Below are positions 44,998-51,960 of a stretch of DNA of 64,000 nt, one piece after another (positions within the stretch are counted from its first letter, which is position 1; every line of letters starts with the position of its first letter). A program made the position numbers and the translations under genes. Source of the DNA: Flavobacteriia bacterium 40-80 (GTDB taxonomy: Bacteria; Bacteroidota; Bacteroidia; Flavobacteriales_D; Crocinitomicaceae). The DNA lies in the NCBI GenBank assembly GCA_001899145.1, contig MKVF01000006.1:124001-188000 (forward strand), in the 5' to 3' direction. The notes below the pieces were generated by a model. The model worked only from the letters and a program-made list of their open reading frames with translations. It made no database searches and had not been told where the DNA came from.

Positions 44998-45424
44998 TTA
45001 ATTTCAGGCTTTTAGGAAATTCCTTTGACGCGATAAAGATTCCCGGCATTTCATTCCAGAACGGTTCATAATCACGAATATAGATTCTGATAACCGTATG
45101 CTCCGGAGTTCCTTCCTGTTCAAAATCCAGCAGCATTGACTCGGAAACGCCCATGTATCCTTTTTGTCCGCCTTTCAATATCAAAACAACCAGAAACATA
45201 TTAGGAACAGCTTCATTAAAAGCTTTTCCATCAGCGAATTGTCCCTCAAGATGAAAAACAGCATTTCGCTCCACCTCTACTTTTTCAAGTGACTCGGAAA
45301 CTTCCAGCTCATCCTCCCAATCGTATTTTAAATTGTTCTCTGATTCCTCTCCATTGTGATGCGCAGCCGCATGCTCTGGTGAAAAATCACTGTTTACCTG
45401 GAAAAAATGGACACTTACTTTCAT
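44984..45424 (-). CDS. hypothetical protein coupled to an ABC ATPase
   Basis: A 146-residue protein of no family I recognise. It has no signal peptide. A His/Asp/Glu-rich N-terminal third (AAAHHNGEES and DWEDELEVSE) could bind metal, which is an inference. The remainder is a mixed alpha/beta region with a final acidic FPKSLKLNDLD. The four-codon overlap with the ABC ATPase and a clear TACATTTG -7 box at 45443-45450 support a real gene in a two-gene operon. Confidence 0.7.
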   Translation of the reverse strand: MKVSVHFFQVNSDFSPEHAAAHHNGEESENNLKYDWEDELEVSESLEKVEVERNAVFHLEGQFADGKAFNEAVPNMFLVVLILKGGQKGYMGVSESMLLDFEQEGTPEHTVIRIYIRDYEPFWNEMPGIFIASKEFPKSLKLNDLD

Positions 45425-45442
45425 GCTGATGTATTATTCCTG

Positions 45443-45450
45443 CAAATGTA
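45443..45450 (-). promoter_or_regulatory. -7 promoter box for the ABC ATPase operon
   Basis: The reverse strand reads TACATTTG, 18 bases before the ATG of the hypothetical gene. Confidence 0.5.
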
Positions 45451-45485
45451 AGTAAAACTTAGTGTTCTGACCGGTACTTTATTCA

Positions 45486-45515
45486 GTTGAACTTTAAAAA
45501 TTCTGATTAATTTTG
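45486..45515 (+). promoter_or_regulatory. promoter of rpe
   Basis: GTTG (45486-45489) and TAATTTTG (45508-45515) are 18 bases apart. The -7 box includes the TTG at 45513, so the ATG at 45531 is the correct rpe start. Confidence 0.65.
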
Positions 45516-45530
45516 TCAAAAAAAGAATTT

Positions 45531-46181
45531 ATGTCCACCATCATCTCCCCTTCTGTTTTATCCTGTAATTTTGCAAATGTTCAGCGTGACGTTGAAATGA
45601 TCAATGCTTCCGCCGCAGACTGGTTTCATATTGACATTATGGACGGAGTTTTTGTCCCGAACATTTCCTTCGGATTTCCGGTGATGGAAGCCATTCATAA
45701 GCATGCAAAAAAGCCGCTGGACGTACATTTGATGATCAAGGATCCGAATCCGTATATAGGAGATTTCAAAAAAGCCGGAGCGGAAATACTTACGGTACAT
45801 TATGAAGCGTGCACGCATCTGCACAGAACCATTCAGGAGATAAAAGCCTCAGGAATGAAAGCGGGTGTGGCGCTGAATCCGCATACACCTGTTCATTTAC
45901 TGGAAGAAGTCATTCAGGAGCTGGATCTGGTGCTTATCATGTCAGTCAATCCGGGATTCGGAGGACAAAAGTTCATTCCTTCTGCAGTTGAAAAGGTTAA
46001 AAAGTTAAAGCAGTTAATCATTGAAAAAAATGCTTCTGTTATTATTGAAGTGGATGGGGGTGTCAATCTGGAAACAGGCAGGCTGCTGGTTGAAGCCGGA
46101 GCTGACGCGCTGGTAGCAGGAAGCTTTGTTTTCAACAGTGAAAATCCTCAGAAGACAATAGAAGCTCTAAAACAACTTTAA
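45531..46181 (+). CDS. rpe: ribulose-phosphate 3-epimerase
   Basis: A 216-residue TIM-barrel enzyme that interconverts ribulose 5-phosphate and xylulose 5-phosphate in the pentose phosphate pathway. Motifs in order: SPSVLSCNFANV, FHIDIMDGVFVPN with metal His and Asp, LDVHLMIKDP, VALNPHTP, LIMSVNPGFGGQKF, EVDGGVN and AGSFVF. Length is normal. A TTG at 45513 would add six residues but lies in the promoter. It is coupled to the DinB gene by a TAATG overlap at 46181. Confidence 0.97.
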   Translation: MSTIISPSVLSCNFANVQRDVEMINASAADWFHIDIMDGVFVPNISFGFPVMEAIHKHAKKPLDVHLMIKDPNPYIGDFKKAGAEILTVHYEACTHLHRTIQEIKASGMKAGVALNPHTPVHLLEEVIQELDLVLIMSVNPGFGGQKFIPSAVEKVKKLKQLIIEKNASVIIEVDGGVNLETGRLLVEAGADALVAGSFVFNSENPQKTIEALKQL

Positions 46182-46621
46182 TGCTCTCTTTGTTCGAAAA
46201 ATGGTTCGCGTACAATTTCGAAGCCAACAAAAGCTGGTCGAAACAATTAGCATTGTTTGAGAACGACCTGACGGATTATTGCATTCGTTCCATGTCTCAT
46301 ATCATTAACGTAGAACACCTGTGGCTTTCAAGAATCCTGGGAAAAACCGTTGAATCCGGGGATTGGGATATCCTTCCTCTCTACCACTTTGAACGTTTTC
46401 ATGTGGATAATCACGTGCTGTTCGAACAGATTTCGCTTCAGTTTTCGGAAGACCAGCTGATCACTTACACCAATTCAGAGAAGATGATCCGAAACAAGCT
46501 GTTATCTGATCTGTTGTTTCATGTATTGAGCCATTCCAATTATCATCGTGCCCAGATCGCAAAAGAATTCAGATTATTGGATCTGCCCGTGATTCCGACC
46601 AATTATATTGAATTTTGTTAA
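46181..46621 (+). CDS. DinB-family four-helix protein
   Basis: A 146-residue DinB/YfiT-like protein predicted to bind a divalent metal through three histidines: one in MSHIINVEHLWL, and two in HVLSHSNYHRAQIA. DinB proteins are thiol-dependent transferases or damage-inducible proteins; in organisms with bacillithiol some are BSH-dependent S-transferases, and bshA is in this window, so that role is possible here. The start codon overlaps the stop of rpe. Confidence 0.85.
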   Translation: MLSLFEKWFAYNFEANKSWSKQLALFENDLTDYCIRSMSHIINVEHLWLSRILGKTVESGDWDILPLYHFERFHVDNHVLFEQISLQFSEDQLITYTNSEKMIRNKLLSDLLFHVLSHSNYHRAQIAKEFRLLDLPVIPTNYIEFC

Positions 46622-46660
46622 TCAAATCCGGAAACTCCTGATTTCTAAAACAGAAAAACA

Positions 46661-47473
46661 ATGCTACAGCTGAAAAATCAAATTTACACCGGAAGCAATC
46701 ACAGAAAAAGTGTGTACGATCTGAACATTCCGGATAATTTCAATAATAAAATCATTGTTTTTATCCACGGATATAAAGGCTTTAAGGATTGGGGCGCATG
46801 GCAGCTGATGGAAGCGGCTTTTGTTTCAAAAGGTTTTGGATTTTGTAAATTCAATATGTCACACAACGGCGGGACAGTGCAGCAACCGATAGATTTTCCG
46901 GATTTGCAGGCATTTTCCGAAAACCGTTATTCGTATGAAGTAAACGACGCCAAAACAATAATTACGCTTATTCATAAAAAATACCCGGATGCTTCCATTA
47001 TATTAATGGGGCATTCAAGAGGCGGCGGAATCGCTTTGCTCTGCGGAACACATCCGGCTGTTCATTCAGTAATTACACTTGCTGGTATTTCTTCCATTGA
47101 AAAGCGATTTTCCGATAAAAAGATGCTGGAACAATGGAAAGCGGACGGTGTCCGCTACGAAACCAATTCCCGTACCGGTCAGGAAATGCCGTTGAAATAT
47201 ATTCAATACGAGGATTTTATTGTGCATCAGAAAGATCTGAATATCGAACAGGCCTGTGAGAAAATTGAAAAGTTTTGCCTGCATTTTCACGGAACAGATG
47301 ACTCCGCAGTTTCTATTCAGGAAGGCATTGAAATCGCTTCCCGGACAAAAGGACCACTATATGTTTTGGGCAACAGCAATCATACTTTTGAAACCGCACA
47401 TCCATGGAAGGAAGCAAAAATGAGCGAAGCACTTTCTTTTATTGTTGAAAAAAGTATAACTTTCCTGTCATGA
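46661..47473 (+). CDS. alpha/beta hydrolase
   Basis: A 270-residue alpha/beta-hydrolase with nucleophile elbow GHSRGGG at about residue 117, oxyanion-region FIHGYKGFKDWGAWQL, a late Asp in HFHGTDDSAVS and catalytic His in GNSNHTFE. The GxKD-W motif resembles cytoplasmic dienelactone-hydrolase-like enzymes; the substrate is unknown. The stop overlaps the pentapeptide gene (ATGA). Confidence 0.88.
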   Translation: MLQLKNQIYTGSNHRKSVYDLNIPDNFNNKIIVFIHGYKGFKDWGAWQLMEAAFVSKGFGFCKFNMSHNGGTVQQPIDFPDLQAFSENRYSYEVNDAKTIITLIHKKYPDASIILMGHSRGGGIALLCGTHPAVHSVITLAGISSIEKRFSDKKMLEQWKADGVRYETNSRTGQEMPLKYIQYEDFIVHQKDLNIEQACEKIEKFCLHFHGTDDSAVSIQEGIEIASRTKGPLYVLGNSNHTFETAHPWKEAKMSEALSFIVEKSITFLS

Positions 47474-48024
47474 ATTTTTACGATGAAATATTTGAAAAAA
47501 CGACTGATCTTTCGATTGGAACTTATGAAAACTGCACATTTACTGATTGTGATTTTTCTAACAAACCGTTTTCCTCTTCTAAATTTATCGACTGTACATT
47601 TGAACGCTGCAATCTTTCAAACGCTTCCATAGCAGGAACCGCTTTTCAGTCCGTTACTTTCAGCGAGTGTAAACTGATCGGGCTGCTCTTCGAGCATTCA
47701 AACGATTTCGGTTTTTCAGTCAATTTTTCCGGCTGTATTCTTGATAACAGCGTGTTTTACAAAAAACATCTGAAGAAAGCAGCTTTTATTAATTGCTCGC
47801 TGAAATACACAGATTTCACGGAAGCACAGCTCAACGAAGCCATTTTTCACGGAAGCTCGCTGCTTCATGCTGTTTTTGACCGTTCGCAGCTGGAAAAGGC
47901 TGATTTTTCAAAAGCGCATCACTTCCAGATAAATCCTCAGAACAACCAGCTGAAAAAAGCTAAATTTTCCGAACAGGGATTACGCGGATTGCTGAGCGGA
48001 TTGGATATTGTTATCGTAGATTAA
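47470..48024 (+). CDS. pentapeptide-repeat protein
   Basis: A 184-residue pentapeptide-repeat protein forming a right-handed quadrilateral beta-helix. Repeats such as CTFTDCDFSN, CTFERCNLSNASIAG, TFSECKLIG and LEKADFSKAHHF follow the A(D/N)LxX pattern with Phe or Leu at the centre. Function unknown; it is coupled to the hydrolase gene. Confidence 0.85.
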   Translation: MNFYDEIFEKTTDLSIGTYENCTFTDCDFSNKPFSSSKFIDCTFERCNLSNASIAGTAFQSVTFSECKLIGLLFEHSNDFGFSVNFSGCILDNSVFYKKHLKKAAFINCSLKYTDFTEAQLNEAIFHGSSLLHAVFDRSQLEKADFSKAHHFQINPQNNQLKKAKFSEQGLRGLLSGLDIVIVD

Positions 48025-48167
48025 TTGTATCAGAAGCTGCAAATTTCAGGATAACTTATCCCGTTTAATTAAAGCTGTATTAATTTTTTAAGCGCCATTG
48101 CTTTTATAATCCCGGCCTGTTGCTTTTTACCCATCTTTTCTTTATTTTTAGGCAAAAAAAATAATTT

Positions 48168-49058
48168 ATGGAAAACTACATCATTATTGCTATCCTCGTA
48201 TTATTATTCCTTAGCACTATTATTATTGTCAAGGAACAGACCTCTGTTATTATTGAAAGATTCGGTAAATTCAGCCGTGTAGCACATTCAGGGATCAACT
48301 TTAAAATTCCGCTGATTGACAGAAAGGCATCCACACAAAACCTTCGTGTACAGCAGCTGGACGTCCTTGTGGAAACGAAAACATTAGACAACGTGTTTGT
48401 GAACGTGAAAGTATCTGTACAATTTAACATAATAAGATCCAAAGTAAAAGAAGCTTATTATTCCTTAGACAATGCTAAGGGCCAGATTGCTTCTTATATT
48501 TTTGACGAAGTAAGAGCGGAAGTTCCCCGTCTGGATCTGGATGACCTGTTCTCCAAAAAAGACGATATCGCAAATGCGGTAAGAGATAACATTGCAGAGA
48601 TCATGGATGCTTACGGTTATTCCATCATTAAAACGCTGATCACCGATATTGATCCGGATGCGAAAGTAAAAGAGTCCATGAACCGTATCAATGCAGCTAA
48701 ACGTGATCGTGATGCGGCATTGCAGGAAGCGGAAGCAAAGAAAATCACTATTATCAAAGAAGCAGAAGCAGAAGCGGAATCAAAACGGTTAGCAGGTGAA
48801 GGTATTGCCAAGCAGCGTCTGGAAATTATCCGTGGTTTCAAGGAATCCGTAGAAGATTTTCAACGAAGTTTACAAGGTGTGACGCATGAAGAAGTAATGC
48901 AATTTGTATTGATGACACAGTATTTTGATACGTTGAATAATATCGGGACAAATTCTAAAAATTCCGCAATATTAGTTCCGCATTCACCTGGAGCATTAAA
49001 AGATTTTCAGGAGCAGATTATTTCAGGTACATTCCTCGCAGATCATACGAAGAAATAA
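48168..49058 (+). CDS. SPFH / band-7 (stomatin-like) membrane protein
   Basis: A 296-residue stomatin-type protein with a single N-terminal membrane helix (about 4-22), then the SPFH domain with VKEQTSVIIERFGKFSR, the strand block FVNVKVSVQFNI, DEVRAEVPRLDLDDLF and the long coiled coil AAKRDRDAALQEAEAKK...EAEAEAESKRLA. It oligomerises in the inner membrane and is thought to shape membrane domains or protease access; no NfeD-type or protease partner is adjacent. Ends at the terminator 49077-49108. Confidence 0.93.
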   Translation: MENYIIIAILVLLFLSTIIIVKEQTSVIIERFGKFSRVAHSGINFKIPLIDRKASTQNLRVQQLDVLVETKTLDNVFVNVKVSVQFNIIRSKVKEAYYSLDNAKGQIASYIFDEVRAEVPRLDLDDLFSKKDDIANAVRDNIAEIMDAYGYSIIKTLITDIDPDAKVKESMNRINAAKRDRDAALQEAEAKKITIIKEAEAEAESKRLAGEGIAKQRLEIIRGFKESVEDFQRSLQGVTHEEVMQFVLMTQYFDTLNNIGTNSKNSAILVPHSPGALKDFQEQIISGTFLADHTKK

Positions 49059-49076
49059 GCCATTATAAAATCAGGG

Positions 49077-49108
49077 AACGGTTGTCAGTAAAAAGGCAAC
49101 CGTTTTTA
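49077..49108 (+). terminator. intrinsic terminator after the SPFH gene
   Basis: AACGGTTG and CAACCGTT form an 8-bp stem around a 12-base loop, followed by a T-run. It ends 14 bases before 49122. Confidence 0.8.
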
Positions 49109-49184
49109 GTAGGAATATAAAATGGAAAAGACACTATTTGATATTGCCTTTTCTGTTAATTTTACTTCCGTTCAAATAAAGAAT

Positions 49185-49616
49185 ATGCAAGAAGAATTAC
49201 GCAATACAGAAACTCCTCAAAGAGTAATGGAAATCATGATGGAAAAAGACGAGTTCACCAAATGGCTGGGAATTGAGTTTATATCCATTGAATCCGGTGC
49301 CTGTCAGCTAAAATTCAAAGTCCGCAAAGAAATGCTGAATGGCTTTAATTCGATTCACGGTGGAGTGCTTTTCAGCGCTGCGGATTCTGCATTCGCTTTT
49401 GCCTGCAATTCTTACGGTTTGTTGAACGTCGCTTTAGAATGTAATATTTCATTCACACGTCCGGCATTCGAAGGACAGGAGTTGTTACTTACGGCGAAAG
49501 AAATTAACAAGGGAAAAACAACTGCCATTTATGAGGTTTCCGTTGTAAATGAAGAAGAAAAGCTCGTCGCTTTATTCAAGGGAGTTGCTTTCAATACACA
49601 GAAAGTACACGGATAA
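49185..49616 (+). CDS. PaaI-family hotdog thioesterase
   Basis: A 143-residue hotdog-fold acyl-CoA thioesterase of the PaaI type. The catalytic region FNSIHGGVLFSAADSAFAFACNS (core HGGVLFSAADSAFA) and the strand ALECNISFTRPA are diagnostic. An upstream ATG at 49122 would add 21 residues unlike the family, so 49185 is chosen; this is a judgement. The gene is convergent with nhaA, one base apart. Confidence 0.88.
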   Translation: MQEELRNTETPQRVMEIMMEKDEFTKWLGIEFISIESGACQLKFKVRKEMLNGFNSIHGGVLFSAADSAFAFACNSYGLLNVALECNISFTRPAFEGQELLLTAKEINKGKTTAIYEVSVVNEEEKLVALFKGVAFNTQKVHG

Positions 49617-49617
49617 A

Positions 49618-50793
49618 TCAGCTTTTCGCTTTACTGCGTTTCAGAACCACATATCCGATAATCCCGGCAGTAATCGAGGCAATTAAAATGGAAAACTTTG
49701 CTTCATTTATATGGGCAGCGTCCTCAAAAGAGAGCAATGATACAAAAATGGACATCGTAAAGCCGATTCCGCCAAGCAACCCTACCCCTATCATTTGTCT
49801 CCAGTTAGCCTGCTCCGGCAACGAAGCGATTTTTGCTTTTGTGGCAATATAGCAGGTAGCTACAATTCCCACCACTTTTCCTATGAGAAGTCCGGCTATA
49901 ATGCCAAGTCCCAGAGGTGTTGTCAAACCTCCCAGCATTCCTTCCTGATAGGTGATGTTGGTATTGATGAGCGCAAAAACAGGAACAATGAAATAATTAA
50001 CCGGTTTGGTTAAAAAGTGCTCTAATCGTTCCAAGGGAGATTCTTCTGCTGTTTCATTGGTTGGAATGGTAAACGCGATCAATACTCCTGCAATTGTTGC
50101 ATGGATACCGGAATGGTGGACAAAATACCAGACGAATATTCCGGGGATCAGATAAAAGAAAAGATTCGTTATTTTCAGCCGGTTGAAAGCTACCAGCAAA
50201 GCAAGGATTGCAGCGGCATAAAGCAAATATGTAAAATTTAATTCTGTAGAGTAAAATAATGCGATTACCAATATTGCGATCAGATCGTCCACGATCGCCA
50301 GCGCTGCCAGGAAAATCTTTAAGCTGGCCGGAACCGATTTACCCAATAGCGAAATGACCGTCAATGCAAAAGCAATATCTGTTGCCATCGGAATTCCCCA
50401 ACCATGAACGGTATCCTGATTGTAATTCAGGAACAGATAAATGAATGCAGGAACAACCGCTCCGCCAACGGCTGATAAAATAGGCAAAGCCGCTTTTTTG
50501 AACGAAGACAACTCTCCTTCCACCAGCTCCCGCTTGATTTCTAAACCTACCAGAAGAAAGAAAACCGCCATCAGGCCGTCATTAACCCAGTTTTCAATGC
50601 TGTACTTCAGATGCACGGAACCTGACTCAAAGCCCACGGAGTATTCCAGCAATGACTGAAAGCTTTCCGCAATGGATGAATTAGCAATTATAAGTGAGAT
50701 GATCAGGCAGGCGAACAAAACAAAGCTGCCGAAATACGCTGTATTTACAAAATCGACAAAAGACTTTAAATTTATTTTCCCTGATAATTTCAT
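49618..50793 (-). CDS. nhaA: Na+/H+ antiporter NhaA
   Basis: A 391-residue NhaA antiporter with 12 predicted helices. The pore aspartates are in AIVDDLIAIL and the ATDIAFALTV motif is present, as is the VFALINTNIT region. It exchanges Na+ (or Li+) for H+ and supports salt and alkaline pH tolerance. It lies 33 bases after bshA in the same direction and might share its transcript. Confidence 0.96.
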   Translation of the reverse strand: MKLSGKINLKSFVDFVNTAYFGSFVLFACLIISLIIANSSIAESFQSLLEYSVGFESGSVHLKYSIENWVNDGLMAVFFLLVGLEIKRELVEGELSSFKKAALPILSAVGGAVVPAFIYLFLNYNQDTVHGWGIPMATDIAFALTVISLLGKSVPASLKIFLAALAIVDDLIAILVIALFYSTELNFTYLLYAAAILALLVAFNRLKITNLFFYLIPGIFVWYFVHHSGIHATIAGVLIAFTIPTNETAEESPLERLEHFLTKPVNYFIVPVFALINTNITYQEGMLGGLTTPLGLGIIAGLLIGKVVGIVATCYIATKAKIASLPEQANWRQMIGVGLLGGIGFTMSIFVSLLSFEDAAHINEAKFSILIASITAGIIGYVVLKRSKAKS

Positions 50794-50826
50794 ACTACTG
50801 ATTACAAATACATTTTGATATCCTAA

Positions 50827-51960
50827 TTAATTTTTTGATTCAGATAAAACCTGCTTATACAGCTGTTCGTATTTTGGTATGATCTTATCAAACGTAAACA
50901 CTTTGGAGCGTTCCAGCGCATTCTGCTTAAATTGGTTCAGCACTTTTGGATCTTTTAATATTTTCACTGCATTTTTTGCCATGTCCTCTACATTTCCGAC
51001 ATCCGATAAATAACCTGAATATCCCTGGATATTAACTTCCGGGATTCCTCCGGTATTGGAAGAAACTACCGGCACTCCGACCGCCATTGCTTCTAAAGCA
51101 GCCAGCCCGAAGCTCTCCGTTTGTGACGGCAGCAGAAATAAATCTCCGAATTCCAGCACTTCCTGTGTATTACGGACTTTTCCGACAAAACGGACAGATC
51201 CGCAAAGATCCAGGTCACGACACATCTTTTCCGCAATTGCACGCTCCGGGCCGTCTCCGACCAATAACAACCTGGAAGGTATCTCTTTATGTACCAGGTC
51301 AAATATCTTCATTACATCATCAATCCTTTTGACTTTACGGAAATTAGAAATATGGATCAGGATCCGTTCATCATCTTGGGCATAACATCTTCTGACATTC
51401 GGATTGACGTGTGGAATCTGCGGTACCGTGTGAATAAAATTCGGGATTACTGTGATCTCTTTATCTACCTTAAAATGCGCATAAGTATCTTTTTTAAGTG
51501 ATTCAGAAACGGAAGTCACCGCATTTGAATTGTTGATACAAAACGTAATGACCGGCTCAAATGACGGATCTTTACCTACCAGCGTAATATCCGTTCCGTG
51601 AAGCGTGGTAATAAACGGAATTTTGATATCCTGAGCTTTCAGGATCTGCTGGGCCATATATGCTGCCGATGCGTGAGGTATTGCATAATGAACGTGTAAT
51701 AAATCCAGCTTTTCATATTTAATAACATCCACGATCTTAGATGCGAGCAATGTTTCGTAAGGCTGAAATTCAAAAAGCGGATAGTCCGTCAGAGATACTT
51801 CGTGATAGTAAATATTCTTTTGAAACATATTCAGCCGGACAGGCTCTTTATACGTGATAAAATGCACTTCGTGGCCTTTTTTTGCCAGCTCGTTTCCTAA
51901 TTCGGTTGCTACTACTCCGCTTCCTCCGAATGTGGGGTACAATACAATTCCAACTTTCAT
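50827..51960 (-). CDS. bshA: N-acetyl-alpha-D-glucosaminyl L-malate synthase
   Basis: BshA is the first enzyme of bacillithiol synthesis, transferring GlcNAc from UDP-GlcNAc to L-malate. The 377-residue GT4 glycosyltransferase opens with MKVGIVLYPTFGGSGVVATELG, cited here by its core YPTFGGSGVVATELG, and has LHVHYAIPHA, TLHGTDITLVG and the donor-site LLPSQTESFGLAALEAMA motif. Length and motifs are normal. The start overlaps the GH3/beta-lactamase stop by one base, so it is the second gene of that operon. No bshB or bshC is in the window. Confidence 0.95.
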   Translation of the reverse strand: MKVGIVLYPTFGGSGVVATELGNELAKKGHEVHFITYKEPVRLNMFQKNIYYHEVSLTDYPLFEFQPYETLLASKIVDVIKYEKLDLLHVHYAIPHASAAYMAQQILKAQDIKIPFITTLHGTDITLVGKDPSFEPVITFCINNSNAVTSVSESLKKDTYAHFKVDKEITVIPNFIHTVPQIPHVNPNVRRCYAQDDERILIHISNFRKVKRIDDVMKIFDLVHKEIPSRLLLVGDGPERAIAEKMCRDLDLCGSVRFVGKVRNTQEVLEFGDLFLLPSQTESFGLAALEAMAVGVPVVSSNTGGIPEVNIQGYSGYLSDVGNVEDMAKNAVKILKDPKVLNQFKQNALERSKVFTFDKIIPKYEQLYKQVLSESKN

